Origin: Streptococcus anginosus subsp. whileyi MAS624
GTDB lineage: Bacteria; Bacillota; Bacilli; Lactobacillales; Streptococcaceae
DNA: 64,000 bases
Assembly (NCBI RefSeq): GCF_000478925.1
Contig: NZ_AP013072.1
Coordinates: 908,501 to 972,500, forward strand
Direction of reading: 5' to 3'
Shown here: one piece after another, positions 26,401-34,525 of the stretch
How positions within the stretch are numbered: the stretch's first letter is position 1
Layout of the letters: every line of letters starts with the position of its first letter
Notes under the pieces: generated by a model
Databases searched by the model: none
Told to the model about the DNA's origin: nothing
The model's input: only the letters and a program-made list of their open reading frames with translations
Translations under genes and position numbers: made by a program

Positions 26401-27386
26401 CTGTCACACCGCTCGAAAGTCGATTCCAAGTGAAAGATGCTGAAGGCAAAGCTGTTAACGGTTTGAAGATGTACCATGTATTAGACCGTAAGACACTCTC
26501 TAAAGCCTTAAATGACATGATTGACAAATCAGGTATTTCCCCTAAAGGCGCATTTTACATGTGGGTAGCAGAAAAACCAGAAGAGTTTTATAAAGCCTAC
26601 GTTCAAACAGGTATGGACTTATTCTTCCATACTCCAATGCAAAACAAGAAAGGCTTTACTGGTAAATACACGAACCAAACCTTCCAAGTGCAATTCGGCA
26701 ATGGTTACTATTCAAATGTGGTAGTTAATCATGTACCAGAATTGAAGGTACAAAAACGAGTTTATAACAAACTTGGTGATGGTCAAAATCTTGATGGTAA
26801 GCTTGTTAAACTAGGTGATAAGTTCTATTATTTCCTAGATGGAGCTAAATTACCTGCAAATCGTGGTGAAGCACTCAAAGAATATCGTTTCTATGATGAT
26901 TTTGATGAAAAGGGTGATGAGTTCACAGGTGAATATAAAGCTATTGCAGGGGTTGATATTAAGCTCAAAGATGGTTCGGTGATTAAAGCTGGCACAGACT
27001 TATCACAATATGCGGAGCTGAAATATAACAAAGCTAAAGGTGTTGTCGAGATTTCTATGAAGCAAGACTTCTTAGATAAAGTAGACAATGCTTCTGAATT
27101 TGATGTGGATGCGGCTATTCAAATGAAACGAATTTCGGATGGAACATTTGAAAATACTTATAAGAATGTGGTGAATGGTCATGAAGTTGTTTCTAATACG
27201 GTTAAAACAAGTACACCTACACCTGAACCAGAAAAACCACAACCTAAGAAACCAACCCCTGCACCAAAGACACCAGCCCCAGCTTTACCACAAACAGGTA
27301 CAGCTTCTGGTATTGGATTGTCTGTTTTGGGAATGATCCTTGCTGGCTTTGGTCTGTTTGGTTTGAAAAAATATAAAGAAAATTAA
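23430..27386 (+). CDS. Antigen I/II family cell-wall adhesin (PrgB-like)
   Basis: 1318 residues. YSIRK-like signal region with GSIRKIKAYG and cleavage near VQADE; alanine-rich heptad A-repeats (about 60-340); a globular V-type domain (about 350-690); a proline-rich segment (about 690-760); C-terminal beta domains; LPQTG at 1286-1290, a TM segment and a basic tail. Known: antigen I/II proteins bind salivary glycoproteins, collagen or DNA, and ICE- or plasmid-borne relatives (PrgB) promote donor-recipient aggregation. A hairpin terminator follows. It very probably acts as the mating adhesin of this element. Confidence 0.92.
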   Translation: MKSNETKTYGSIRKIKAYGTCGVILGLAALAVATTNGVQADEVAKEPTTVAPANTATNLPDSQPAKTAEQRNQLNQAGQAQGNVTVQVDNSQVNQAAQAAQKEGVKVVQDASVDKGTTNTITETQKAQAEIAADQAKQRAAVEKTTEDYVKAKDDHAKAVEETKQKNAQIEAENKALKEAHDKASQQAAQTNQAVEQVKAKIKAEFPDAKVTETTKEIKVDPTKTSYDAYTKVVDQVKAENKKATETYQAEKTKENQEIAETKAYNEAVRKRNSENKAKVEAENAEIAKRNQAQLAHKKSVEAENEAIKKRNAAGQAKVDAENKEIDKFNKKVAEFNKSEDERVARERAKAEQDRHKDGYLSEVVTQGLVFKNETNASITVTGADSYTSAKGLKEAFAEAHQKIGLPFQEYVFNFSYLDDRTITKRSDRLAKQFELYQTTTAMTAVKGSKLGVVNSHVGQTVTVTWGNLQNSSFNGKKVTKAEMSITTLPNSENVQDEVIYGFHQNPADGVEISAIAKDRSKDYFLRTRLQLRYYLEDGTVVNFSDTKNKPNEGKGLLGISSLNSYKNHVEGVQETSTSRFVPISGSSIVKHDNGMFYSNERDNSDGAHFGLPYQHNAIDHRDSPYFWYLAGAMELKGTAPEYDIVVSNWDKLGDFKGEGHYTPSIWFTLTSELAATGVPTRPQYQQPKELKSFTPEKLKEVPTPKLEELKKFTPETEKTVPTPKAKLSLVTVNGVPTPTYKPTEKLPTPPVVPTVHVHDYKLSTRPQVQKAVENADKVNINGQYVAKNSLNRFALQTETLPAGRKPITQLVFNDHLPQGFKVDLEKTKEANKGYEVAYNEKANLLTFKATTATLTSVNKDLAKEYKLADLSVWGRPQNDAADYENVFEMVVNGGGSNGYVRKSNKVLIHTPGKPDPNKPNDPKNPNRDPLKPEKHNYNAAGTVVDGKEMLPEGINYYVSKWTNRPNKNDKSGKEAIAKGFAYIEDYQDDAVTPLESRFQVKDAEGKAVNGLKMYHVLDRKTLSKALNDMIDKSGISPKGAFYMWVAEKPEEFYKAYVQTGMDLFFHTPMQNKKGFTGKYTNQTFQVQFGNGYYSNVVVNHVPELKVQKRVYNKLGDGQNLDGKLVKLGDKFYYFLDGAKLPANRGEALKEYRFYDDFDEKGDEFTGEYKAIAGVDIKLKDGSVIKAGTDLSQYAELKYNKAKGVVEISMKQDFLDKVDNASEFDVDAAIQMKRISDGTFENTYKNVVNGHEVVSNTVKTSTPTPEPEKPQPKKPTPAPKTPAPALPQTGTASGIGLSVLGMILAGFGLFGLKKYKEN

Positions 27387-27436
27387 AAAGAAAATCTGAT
27401 AAACGCAATAGATAGCTTTGATCAGACTGATGGAGC

Positions 27437-27465
27437 AAGCTAGGCGTTTTGCCTAGCTTTTCTTT
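27437..27465 (+). terminator. Rho-independent terminator
   Basis: AAGCTAGGC at 27437-27445 pairs with GCCTAGCTT at 27451-27459, loop GTTTT, followed by T-rich sequence. It ends the operon 21215-27386. Confidence 0.9.
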
Positions 27466-27540
27466 TTGGTATCGGTTGAATTCATTATTTTTGTATCGTA
27501 TAATAAAGTTATCCATCACAATAGGAGTCATTTTATAAGC

Positions 27541-27726
27541 ATGAAAAAAGAAATTGAAGAATTATTAAAAAGTGGGCGTACTGCCTATAGTATTGCAAAA
27601 GAATCTGGTGTTGATGTGACTGCGATTCAAAAATTTATGAATGGTCAGCGAAAAATCGGGAATATGACTTTAGATACAGCAGAAAAGTTGATAAAAGTCA
27701 TCAAAAATTCTGAGCAAGATACTTGA
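27541..27726 (+). CDS. Small Cro/XRE-type HTH regulator, 61 residues
   Basis: Starts at ATG 27541; AGGAG lies 13 bases upstream, which is somewhat far. It encodes one helix-turn-helix (TAYSIAKESGVDVTAIQKFM, about residues 14-33) followed by a short helical region. Its stop overlaps the -35 of the next promoter, and a perfect palindrome fills that promoter. By inference it is the repressor of the surface-exclusion gene. It lies in its own unit between two adhesin genes. Confidence 0.75.
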   Translation: MKKEIEELLKSGRTAYSIAKESGVDVTAIQKFMNGQRKIGNMTLDTAEKLIKVIKNSEQDT

Positions 27727-27753
27727 CATTATAAGACGTATGTCTTATAATGT
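27723..27753 (+). promoter_or_regulatory. Strong promoter filled by a perfect palindromic operator
   Basis: TTGACA at 27723-27728, 17-bp spacer, TATAAT at 27746-27751. ACATTATAAGAC (27726-27737) and its exact complement (27742-27753) flank GTAT, so the operator overlaps both hexamers. Binding would block RNA polymerase. Confidence 0.85.
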
Positions 27754-27786
27754 AATTATAAATCATTTAAAAGGAGTCATAAGATT

Positions 27787-30324
27787 ATGAATAAAGTTAG
27801 TAAAACATTGATGACAACAGTTGCGACTGTTGCTGTGGTAGGCGCTGGTCAAGTAGTACAAGCAGAAGATGTGCAACCAAAAGAGGTTAAAAGTACGGAA
27901 GCTGCTCAAACGAAAGCAGTTGTAACAAAAGAAGAAGTAGCTCAATCTCAAACAGCTGTAGACACCGCAACTGCAGCGGTCAAAGCACAAGAACAAGCAA
28001 CTAATCAAGCACAAAAAGATGTGACGGCTGCTGAAAATACGGTCAAAACAGAAACAACGAATGTCGCTCAAGCTGAAAAAGTCGCTCAAGAAGCGACTCC
28101 AGAAAATGTGGCTAAAGCAGAAACTTCTGTTAAAGAAGCTACTGGTCAAGTCACCCAAGCTGAAAATGCTGTATCTGCTAGTCAAACAGCCCAACAAACA
28201 GCTCAAAGTGAAGTGACTAAACAAACAGAAGCAGTCGCAAAAGTACAAGAGACAGTTACTAAAAAACAAGCAGAAGTAACTCAAGCAGAAAAGAAAGTAG
28301 CCGAAAAACAAGCCATTTTAGATGGTACGGGTACTAAAGAAATTATTGCTAAAGCTGAACAAACGCAAGCAAAAGTAAACGCTGATAAAGAAGCAGTTGC
28401 TAAGGCTCAGACAGATTTAGCTAAAGCAAAACAAGATGACCGAAAACGTACTTCCGATTTAGCTGAAGCAGAAAAAGTAGTAACTCAATCTCAAAAGGCG
28501 GTAACTACTTCCAAAGCTGATTTAGATAAAAAGGTAGCTTTGGCTAATAAAACAGCTCAAGCTTTAGAAAAGGCAACAGCTGATTTAACCAAAGCTGACC
28601 AAGATGTAGAGGCTATAAACCAAATCAAATTGACTCAAGAATATATTGCCGCTTTAAGAGACTATGCTTCAAAAATCGCCACAGCTTCTCCAGCTGAAGA
28701 AAAAGCCATGACGGATAAATTAGTGGCTCTTGGAAAAGTTTTGGCGAAACAAAATCGCTTTAAAGCGAATAAAAATGATAGCCAAGAAAAACTTGACTTG
28801 AATAATCTTTCAGAAGCAACGAGAGAAGAATTGTCTCTCTTTGCAGCGGATTTATTGAATCAAATTCACTCATATTTTGGTACATCTAAGGTTGAAGTAA
28901 CAAAAGATGCAGCTAAAATTGTTCACAATCATGTTTCAACTTCAAAAACAAATGGCGTGAAAGGTCATGACCTGGCAAACCTCAATAAAGTGTTGGCACA
29001 GTATGGAATTTCTTCTGGCACTGAAGAAAATATTGGTTTGAATGGTGGTGCTGGAGCAGGACAGATTGTAACAAAAGCAGAATTGAAACGTTTGGTTTAT
29101 AATGCGATTGTGAACATGATGTTTAATGCTTCTGAAGATTATGAAAACAATGAGAATAATGAATTTTTCCATGCTTCGAGCTTGTCTGGTCTTTTTAGTC
29201 CAGGTGTCAAAACGACTTATTTAGGGGTTGGTACATCTTTTAAAGATGATTATTGGCAAATCGTTAATTTCTTGTTAATTCATGATAAGGGGCTGACGGG
29301 TAGTAGCTTTAATCGTACAGTATTAGCTAACCCATTTGATAGCCAAGAATTATTGAAGACTCAAAAAGAAGCTCAAAGTACTTATAATGCTGCAAAACAA
29401 GATGATGAACGTGCACAAGCAGATAAGTCGAAAGCAGAAACTTCTGTTAAAGAAGCTACTGCTTATTTAACAGGAGTAACGGCACAACGTGACGCTATTA
29501 AAGCTATAGAAGTTAAAACTCCTGCAGCACAAACTCAATTGGATCAAGCACAGGCAACTTTAAAAGCGGATGAAGTTGAAAATAAAGCAGCCCAAGAAGC
29601 CGTTGCTCAATTGAATGCGGACGTGAAAGCTAAACAAGCAGCTTTAGCACAAGCCAAAGCTGAATTAGCTCAACAACAGTCAGAGCTTAACGCACTTAAA
29701 AATAGTCTTTCTACTGAACAAAACAAATTAGCTACTAAGAAAGCTGATTTAACAAAAGCACAAGCATTGGTTAGCCAACGTAACAATGAGTTGGTTCAAG
29801 CTAAAGCACGTTTGACAGCGGCTCAAGAAAAAGTGCGTCAATTGAAAGATGCACCTGCACGTTTAGCTCAAGCAAAACAAAGCTTATTGACAGTTAAACA
29901 AACTTTAGCAGAAAAGAAAGTTCTGCTTGAGAAAGAAGAAGCAAAATTGCAAGTGTTAAAAGAAACTCAAGCAGAAGTGGTCGCTCAACATACTAAGCTT
30001 GTAAAAACATATCAGGCTCAATTGGAAGCAGAACGCTTGGCAAAATTAGCAGCGCAAAAAGCAGCGATTGAACAAGCAGGCGGACAAGCAATTCCGGTTG
30101 TGGACGAAACAGGTAAAATTACAAGTTATGTGGACGGAAAGAAACAAGCTGTTACACCAACACTCACTCCAACCAATCATAAACGAGTAACGGTCAACTA
30201 TAATACTGTTTCTGCTAAACAGTTGCCTTCTACAGGGGAAGTTACCTCTTGGTTAGGAATTATCGGAGGAGCTGTTCTCTCAGTTCTTAGTTTTGCAGGT
30301 CATAAAAGAAAAGAGGTAGAATAA
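27787..30324 (+). CDS. SEC10/PgrA-type surface exclusion protein (PrgA-like), LPXTG-anchored
   Basis: 845 residues. Signal peptide ending near VQAED (about residue 27); a long N-terminal coiled coil (about 40-275); a globular SEC10/PgrA-like domain (about 280-520) with helices and loops containing HASSLSGLFSPG; a second coiled coil (about 530-760); LPSTG at 813-817. Known: PrgA/Sec10 proteins reduce uptake of a related element by cells that already carry it. It has its own operator-controlled promoter, unlike the adhesins upstream. The SSB gene follows 1 base after its stop. Confidence 0.88.
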   Translation: MNKVSKTLMTTVATVAVVGAGQVVQAEDVQPKEVKSTEAAQTKAVVTKEEVAQSQTAVDTATAAVKAQEQATNQAQKDVTAAENTVKTETTNVAQAEKVAQEATPENVAKAETSVKEATGQVTQAENAVSASQTAQQTAQSEVTKQTEAVAKVQETVTKKQAEVTQAEKKVAEKQAILDGTGTKEIIAKAEQTQAKVNADKEAVAKAQTDLAKAKQDDRKRTSDLAEAEKVVTQSQKAVTTSKADLDKKVALANKTAQALEKATADLTKADQDVEAINQIKLTQEYIAALRDYASKIATASPAEEKAMTDKLVALGKVLAKQNRFKANKNDSQEKLDLNNLSEATREELSLFAADLLNQIHSYFGTSKVEVTKDAAKIVHNHVSTSKTNGVKGHDLANLNKVLAQYGISSGTEENIGLNGGAGAGQIVTKAELKRLVYNAIVNMMFNASEDYENNENNEFFHASSLSGLFSPGVKTTYLGVGTSFKDDYWQIVNFLLIHDKGLTGSSFNRTVLANPFDSQELLKTQKEAQSTYNAAKQDDERAQADKSKAETSVKEATAYLTGVTAQRDAIKAIEVKTPAAQTQLDQAQATLKADEVENKAAQEAVAQLNADVKAKQAALAQAKAELAQQQSELNALKNSLSTEQNKLATKKADLTKAQALVSQRNNELVQAKARLTAAQEKVRQLKDAPARLAQAKQSLLTVKQTLAEKKVLLEKEEAKLQVLKETQAEVVAQHTKLVKTYQAQLEAERLAKLAAQKAAIEQAGGQAIPVVDETGKITSYVDGKKQAVTPTLTPTNHKRVTVNYNTVSAKQLPSTGEVTSWLGIIGGAVLSVLSFAGHKRKEVE

Positions 30325-30325
30325 C

Positions 30326-30748
30326 ATGCAAGAGTTTATTGCTTATGGGCGAGTATCAAGCATTCCAAATGGTGCTTATGGTAAAACAGCTAAAGGTACT
30401 TCATTTTTTAAATTTGATTTTGTCTGTCATTCTAGTCAATTGGATAAAGATGGTAAACCGATTCCAAGTTTCTTTCATGTTCAAGTTTATGGGAAACAGG
30501 CTGATGTAATGTATGATAGTCTTTCAGTAGGTTCTCCAATTTTACTGAAAGGAGAAATTGTTCAAACTACTTACAAAAACGATCAAGGACAAAATCGAAC
30601 TTACCAATACATTGCTCCATCGCTTCAAAATGGAATTACCTTCTTGGAAAGTAAAGAAGCAGCTATGCAACGTAAACAGGTTCAAGCTGGCAAAGCTTCT
30701 CATATTCCAGATGATCCAATTCCAATGGACGTAGATAGCCCATTCTAA
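30326..30748 (+). CDS. ssb: Single-stranded DNA-binding protein
   Basis: 140 residues with an OB fold (FFKFDFVCHSS, FFHVQVYGKQA, SPILLKGEI) and a short acidic C-terminal tail ending DVDSPF, which normally docks replication partners. Known: ICE SSBs coat transferred strands and help establishment. It starts immediately after the surface-exclusion gene, so it should share that operator-controlled promoter, an unusual pairing of a DNA protein with a surface protein. Confidence 0.88.
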   Translation: MQEFIAYGRVSSIPNGAYGKTAKGTSFFKFDFVCHSSQLDKDGKPIPSFFHVQVYGKQADVMYDSLSVGSPILLKGEIVQTTYKNDQGQNRTYQYIAPSLQNGITFLESKEAAMQRKQVQAGKASHIPDDPIPMDVDSPF

Positions 30749-30773
30749 TCATTTCCAAACTAAAAAAGTTTTT

Positions 30774-30806
30774 AACACACAGGAATAAATTCTTGTGTGT
30801 TATTTT
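30774..30806 (+). terminator. Rho-independent terminator
   Basis: AACACACA (30774-30781) pairs with TGTGTGTT (30794-30801); the stem extends inward with GGAAT/ATTCT, followed by ATTTTT. The rest of 30807-30942 shows no gene. Confidence 0.8.
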
Positions 30807-30942
30807 TGTATAAATGAGGTGCTGAGATAGGCATTCTAAGGCTTTGTTTATAATTTCTATGAAGAATGATTCACGAAAAATGCTTAAAATGGAATGTCAA
30901 ATTACATATAAAGCTATTTAGTATTATATGTAATTTTTGATT

Positions 30943-30981
30943 TGTCCCATTAACACAAAAAAATTTTTTATTTTTTAAAAT
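30943..30981 (+). promoter_or_regulatory. ICE regulon promoter, copy 5
   Basis: TGTCCCATTAA at 30943, TTATTTTTTA before the -10 TAAAAT at 30976-30981, offset 33 bp. It drives 31010-34406. Confidence 0.75.
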
Positions 30982-31009
30982 AGAAAGAAAATAGTAGAAA
31001 GGAAACGAA

Positions 31010-31273
31010 ATGATGATGAAAGCTGAAGTCAATTCTGATGAATTACTAGCCGATTCTATTCAAATAGATAATTATTTGAAACAGAAGAAGAAATATTGTA
31101 GTGCCATTTTTCTTCAGGATATGAAGAAAGAATTTTCTAGCTACTTACGGCGATATAATCAAGCATCTCCTAGTTTACAATTTAGAATTTTTCTCTTTAC
31201 AGCTGTTTATGGTCAAAAAATAAAGAGAGCATTAGATGAAAGTGAGGAGGTAAGTTATGTTGAGTGTGCTTGA
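31010..31273 (+). CDS. Small protein of unknown function upstream of VirD4, 87 residues
   Basis: ATG 31010 follows GAAAGGAAA, and two further in-frame ATGs follow at once. The product is soluble, helical and slightly basic in the middle (SSYLRRYNQ), with an acidic end. It overlaps the coupling-protein gene by 17 bases, so it is translationally coupled to it. It may be an adaptor for the coupling protein; this is inference. Confidence 0.55.
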   Translation: MMMKAEVNSDELLADSIQIDNYLKQKKKYCSAIFLQDMKKEFSSYLRRYNQASPSLQFRIFLFTAVYGQKIKRALDESEEVSYVECA

Positions 31274-34200
31274 AATGATAGTCTATACTCTCATTCAGCT
31301 GGCAAAAGTGAATCTAGTGAATTTTCTTTTGTTCATGAGTGTCGGAATCTATGTTTTTTATAAAGGTTTTCGCTTAGTTATCCCTTTTTGGGGTCGAGGG
31401 CTTCAAAGAATAAAGAATGTATTTGAACATCGAGAGGAGATAAAAAATCGCTTCAAAAAATGGAAAAAAGAACAGGAGAAGATTTGGAAAGGTCAGAAGA
31501 AAATCTCCTGGAAGCAAGTTCAGAATGCTTTAAAAAAGAATTTATGGGGGACTATCAAGCAGAGTGTTTTATATTTGTTGTCATTTATTTTTCTAGTTGC
31601 TGGTAATCTGATTTTCCGTTTGTTTTATCATTTACCTTTTGTAAAGCAAGAGCGGAAACGATTTAACAAAGAAATGAAACCCATTCTGTATTTCAAGAAT
31701 TATCGTAGCATGATTCTCATGGGATTGGGTTTTAGCTTGATTGCCCTTGTCTTGACAAATTACTTTGTTACGGTTATTCGAGCGGGACTACACTATTTAT
31801 ATTTACTCATTTCAAGCAGAAGTTTGGAAGCGAGCTTTGATATGAATAGTTTGTTAGTGAGAAATCTGTTCAATATTCGGGTTTATACGCTTGCTCCTAT
31901 CTTAGCAATTCCTTTATTTCTGATTGGCGAATTACTTGCTTGGAAGTCTGCCTGGATCAACTTCGAGCAATACCGGGACTATAATGGGAATGAAAAAGGA
32001 GATGATCGCTTTGCGACTGAAAAAGAAGTTTATAAACAGTATAAGAAGATCCCGAATAAACAAAAGACATATCCAGGGAACGGTGGTTTTCCAGTTTTAC
32101 ATGAAACAAGAAATAATCTGGCCGGGTGGACATTGCGAACACAAATGATATACCAAAATAGACGGTTTAGTCGTTATCTGACGAATGCAGAAAAGATTTT
32201 AGGACTGCTTTCCATTCCTTCAGGCGACTATTATATTGAAGATGATACCATTAGTACTCTAGGTAATGGGATGACTCGTTCCGGTAAAGGGGAGGGAGTG
32301 ATTGCACCAACCATTGACATCAATAGTCGAGCGGAAATCCAGCCATCAATGATTATTGGGGATCCTAAAGGAGAACACTATCGGTCTTCTTATAAAACGA
32401 TGCGTAAACGAGGCTATGCGGTTGAAGTTTTAAATTATCAAGAAATGGACTTTTCCATGAGCTTTAATCCTCTAGCATTAGCTGTAGAAGCCGCTAAAAA
32501 AGGCTATTATGAAATGGCTCAAACTCGTGTGAATGCGACCGCTCAAATGATTTATCCTAAAACAAAGGGTGGAGAGAAAGGCAATGCAGAATATTTCCGA
32601 AAATCCTCTGTGTCGCTCTTCAACGCTTTGACAATGGCGTTAATGGATCGGGCTCATGAAACAGTTCAAAATGGAGAAGCAGATGCCTGGGACACAATCA
32701 CTATTCCAAATGTCGCAAAATTCCTGAATGAATTAGGTTCTGAAGAAGTTTTTGTCAATTCTCAAAATGAAATTGAAGAAAATCCAGAACAAGGGGATTT
32801 AGTTACCAAAAAGTCTAAGATTACAGTTTATTTTGATAATCTGAGAATGGTTAATCGAAAACAATTCTCTAAATTCAGAGCAATGGCAGACAATGAATTT
32901 CGAGCCTCTGCTTTTGGTGGAGATGAAACAAGAGGAAATATTTACTCTAGCATGATTACGGGATTGAATCTCTTCTTGCAAGATAATGTGGCAAAGATGA
33001 CCTCCAAAAATTCCATTGATATGGCTTCAGTTGGTTTTCCACGTCGTTTATCCATCAAATTCCGTTCTAGTACAAGTGAGAGCTTAGAAAATACATTTGC
33101 CTATCAAACTGCTAAAGTGACGATTCTAAGTACCAAAAAATGGGGATTGAAGACGCAAGAAATTGTTCATGTCAAAGAACAAACAGCTTTGGTAGATGGT
33201 CACGGATATTTGAATTTTGTGATTGAGCCAAAACTGCCAGACGAATTTCAAATCATTATCGACTTTGATTATGAAAATAATACGAATGATTGGATCAGAA
33301 ATCAACGCTTTACTCTTTCAGCTGAAAAAGTTTATCAAAAACGTGGCAATATTATTCAACTGGATCGCTATAGCAAGAAGAAAGTTCTAGATCATGTAGC
33401 GATTATCTCCATTGATAAGCCAGATGGCACTTTGTTAGAAAAAGAAGATATTGAACTCATTTATTCGGATCAGCCAAAGGTGATTTATCTCGTCACGCCT
33501 CCTCATCGATCAGAATACAATGCACTAGTTTCTATGTTCTTAGATCAACTCTTTAACGTCAATTATGAGTTGGCTCTTTCAAATGGCGGAAAATGTGTCA
33601 ATCGGATTTTGCATGTCCTAGACGAGTTTACTAACCTTCCAGCCATTCCTGCAATGGCAACTAAAATCTCCATTGGTTTGGGTCAAAATATTTTGTATTA
33701 TATGTGGATTCAAAACTTAGAACAGTTAGTTGATGTTTACGGAAAAGAAGTGGCAGAAACGATTAAGAATAACTGTGCTATTCACATGTATATTAAAACG
33801 AGCTCTAGTGATACCAACAAAGCCTTTAGCCAAGATTTGGGAACACGAACGATTACGATTCGCAGTAAGTCTGCCAATATCATTGATGAGGCTAATCCAA
33901 ATGTTTCCTATCGAACTGAGAACCAGCCTCTTCTCACCCCTACGCAACTGGCTAAGTTGCAAGAAGGAGAAGTTGTTATTTTCCGGTATATCAAGAATCG
34001 GGATAAGACTGGTTATAAAACAACTGCAGATCCTATTTTTGCACATGATAAAACCGCCTTCCCTTATCGTTATATGTTCCTTCAGGAAGAATTTGACCGT
34101 AGCTTGAAACTAGCTGATATTCCAGTTGATTGTCCTCATCGAGGGTTAGATCTGCAAGAAATTGCCGTAGATGCTTCAACAGCTTTAGATAATCTAATTG

Positions 34201-34406
34201 ATTGGCGAGAACGCTTGAACAGCCGAATTGGTGCTGGTGGAACCAGTCCAAAACTATCTACTCGCTATAGAAAGAAACCGACTATCACTCAAAAAGTCTA
34301 TTCAACTGAAGAAGAACTCTATCATGCTTTAGCTCAAGAAACGATTTTTGGAGATGAAGACTACAACAATGATTATTCAGATTTATTTGTGGATGATGTT
34401 TCTTAG
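31257..34406 (+). CDS. VirD4/TraG-type coupling protein with inserted beta domain
   Basis: 1049 residues. N-terminal hydrophobic segments lie in about residues 5-40, 95-125, 148-180 and 205-225. The ATPase follows: Walker A GMTRSGKG (338-345) and Walker B HVLDE (D789, E790). Between them, at about 585-735, lies an all-beta insertion of about 150 residues with strongly alternating hydrophobic residues. Known: the coupling protein receives the relaxase-DNA complex and drives it into the channel. The C-terminal tail is hydrophilic and acidic. Promoter copy 5 lies upstream. Confidence 0.92.
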   Translation: MLSVLEMIVYTLIQLAKVNLVNFLLFMSVGIYVFYKGFRLVIPFWGRGLQRIKNVFEHREEIKNRFKKWKKEQEKIWKGQKKISWKQVQNALKKNLWGTIKQSVLYLLSFIFLVAGNLIFRLFYHLPFVKQERKRFNKEMKPILYFKNYRSMILMGLGFSLIALVLTNYFVTVIRAGLHYLYLLISSRSLEASFDMNSLLVRNLFNIRVYTLAPILAIPLFLIGELLAWKSAWINFEQYRDYNGNEKGDDRFATEKEVYKQYKKIPNKQKTYPGNGGFPVLHETRNNLAGWTLRTQMIYQNRRFSRYLTNAEKILGLLSIPSGDYYIEDDTISTLGNGMTRSGKGEGVIAPTIDINSRAEIQPSMIIGDPKGEHYRSSYKTMRKRGYAVEVLNYQEMDFSMSFNPLALAVEAAKKGYYEMAQTRVNATAQMIYPKTKGGEKGNAEYFRKSSVSLFNALTMALMDRAHETVQNGEADAWDTITIPNVAKFLNELGSEEVFVNSQNEIEENPEQGDLVTKKSKITVYFDNLRMVNRKQFSKFRAMADNEFRASAFGGDETRGNIYSSMITGLNLFLQDNVAKMTSKNSIDMASVGFPRRLSIKFRSSTSESLENTFAYQTAKVTILSTKKWGLKTQEIVHVKEQTALVDGHGYLNFVIEPKLPDEFQIIIDFDYENNTNDWIRNQRFTLSAEKVYQKRGNIIQLDRYSKKKVLDHVAIISIDKPDGTLLEKEDIELIYSDQPKVIYLVTPPHRSEYNALVSMFLDQLFNVNYELALSNGGKCVNRILHVLDEFTNLPAIPAMATKISIGLGQNILYYMWIQNLEQLVDVYGKEVAETIKNNCAIHMYIKTSSSDTNKAFSQDLGTRTITIRSKSANIIDEANPNVSYRTENQPLLTPTQLAKLQEGEVVIFRYIKNRDKTGYKTTADPIFAHDKTAFPYRYMFLQEEFDRSLKLADIPVDCPHRGLDLQEIAVDASTALDNLIDWRERLNSRIGAGGTSPKLSTRYRKKPTITQKVYSTEEELYHALAQETIFGDEDYNNDYSDLFVDDVS

Positions 34407-34412
34407 CGTCCT

Positions 34413-34436
34413 TCCTATATAGAAAACTATATAGGA
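34413..34436. promoter_or_regulatory. Perfect palindrome, 10-bp arms, possible operator
   Basis: TCCTATATAG (34413-34422), spacer AAAA, exact complement CTATATAGGA (34427-34436). No T-run follows. A related half-site TTATATAGGG occurs just before the lipoprotein ATG (near 34508) and TATATAGGAG before parA. Confidence 0.55.
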
Positions 34437-34461
34437 TAATACATAAAAAGCTATTTAACTA

Positions 34462-34490
34462 TTGAAATAACCCAATCGTTCTGATATAAT
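34462..34490 (+). promoter_or_regulatory. Sigma-A promoter of the lipoprotein gene
   Basis: TTGAAA at 34462-34467, 17-bp spacer, TGATATAAT with -10 at 34485-34490. AGCTATTTAAC, resembling the parA operator repeats, lies immediately upstream. Confidence 0.75.
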
Positions 34491-34525
34491 GAGCATGTAT
34501 AGGAATTATATAGGGAGAAAAACAC

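Noticed and set aside
27763..28311. Minus-strand 182-residue Cys/Phe/Ser-rich ORF
   Set aside because: Shadow of the coiled coil of the surface exclusion gene.
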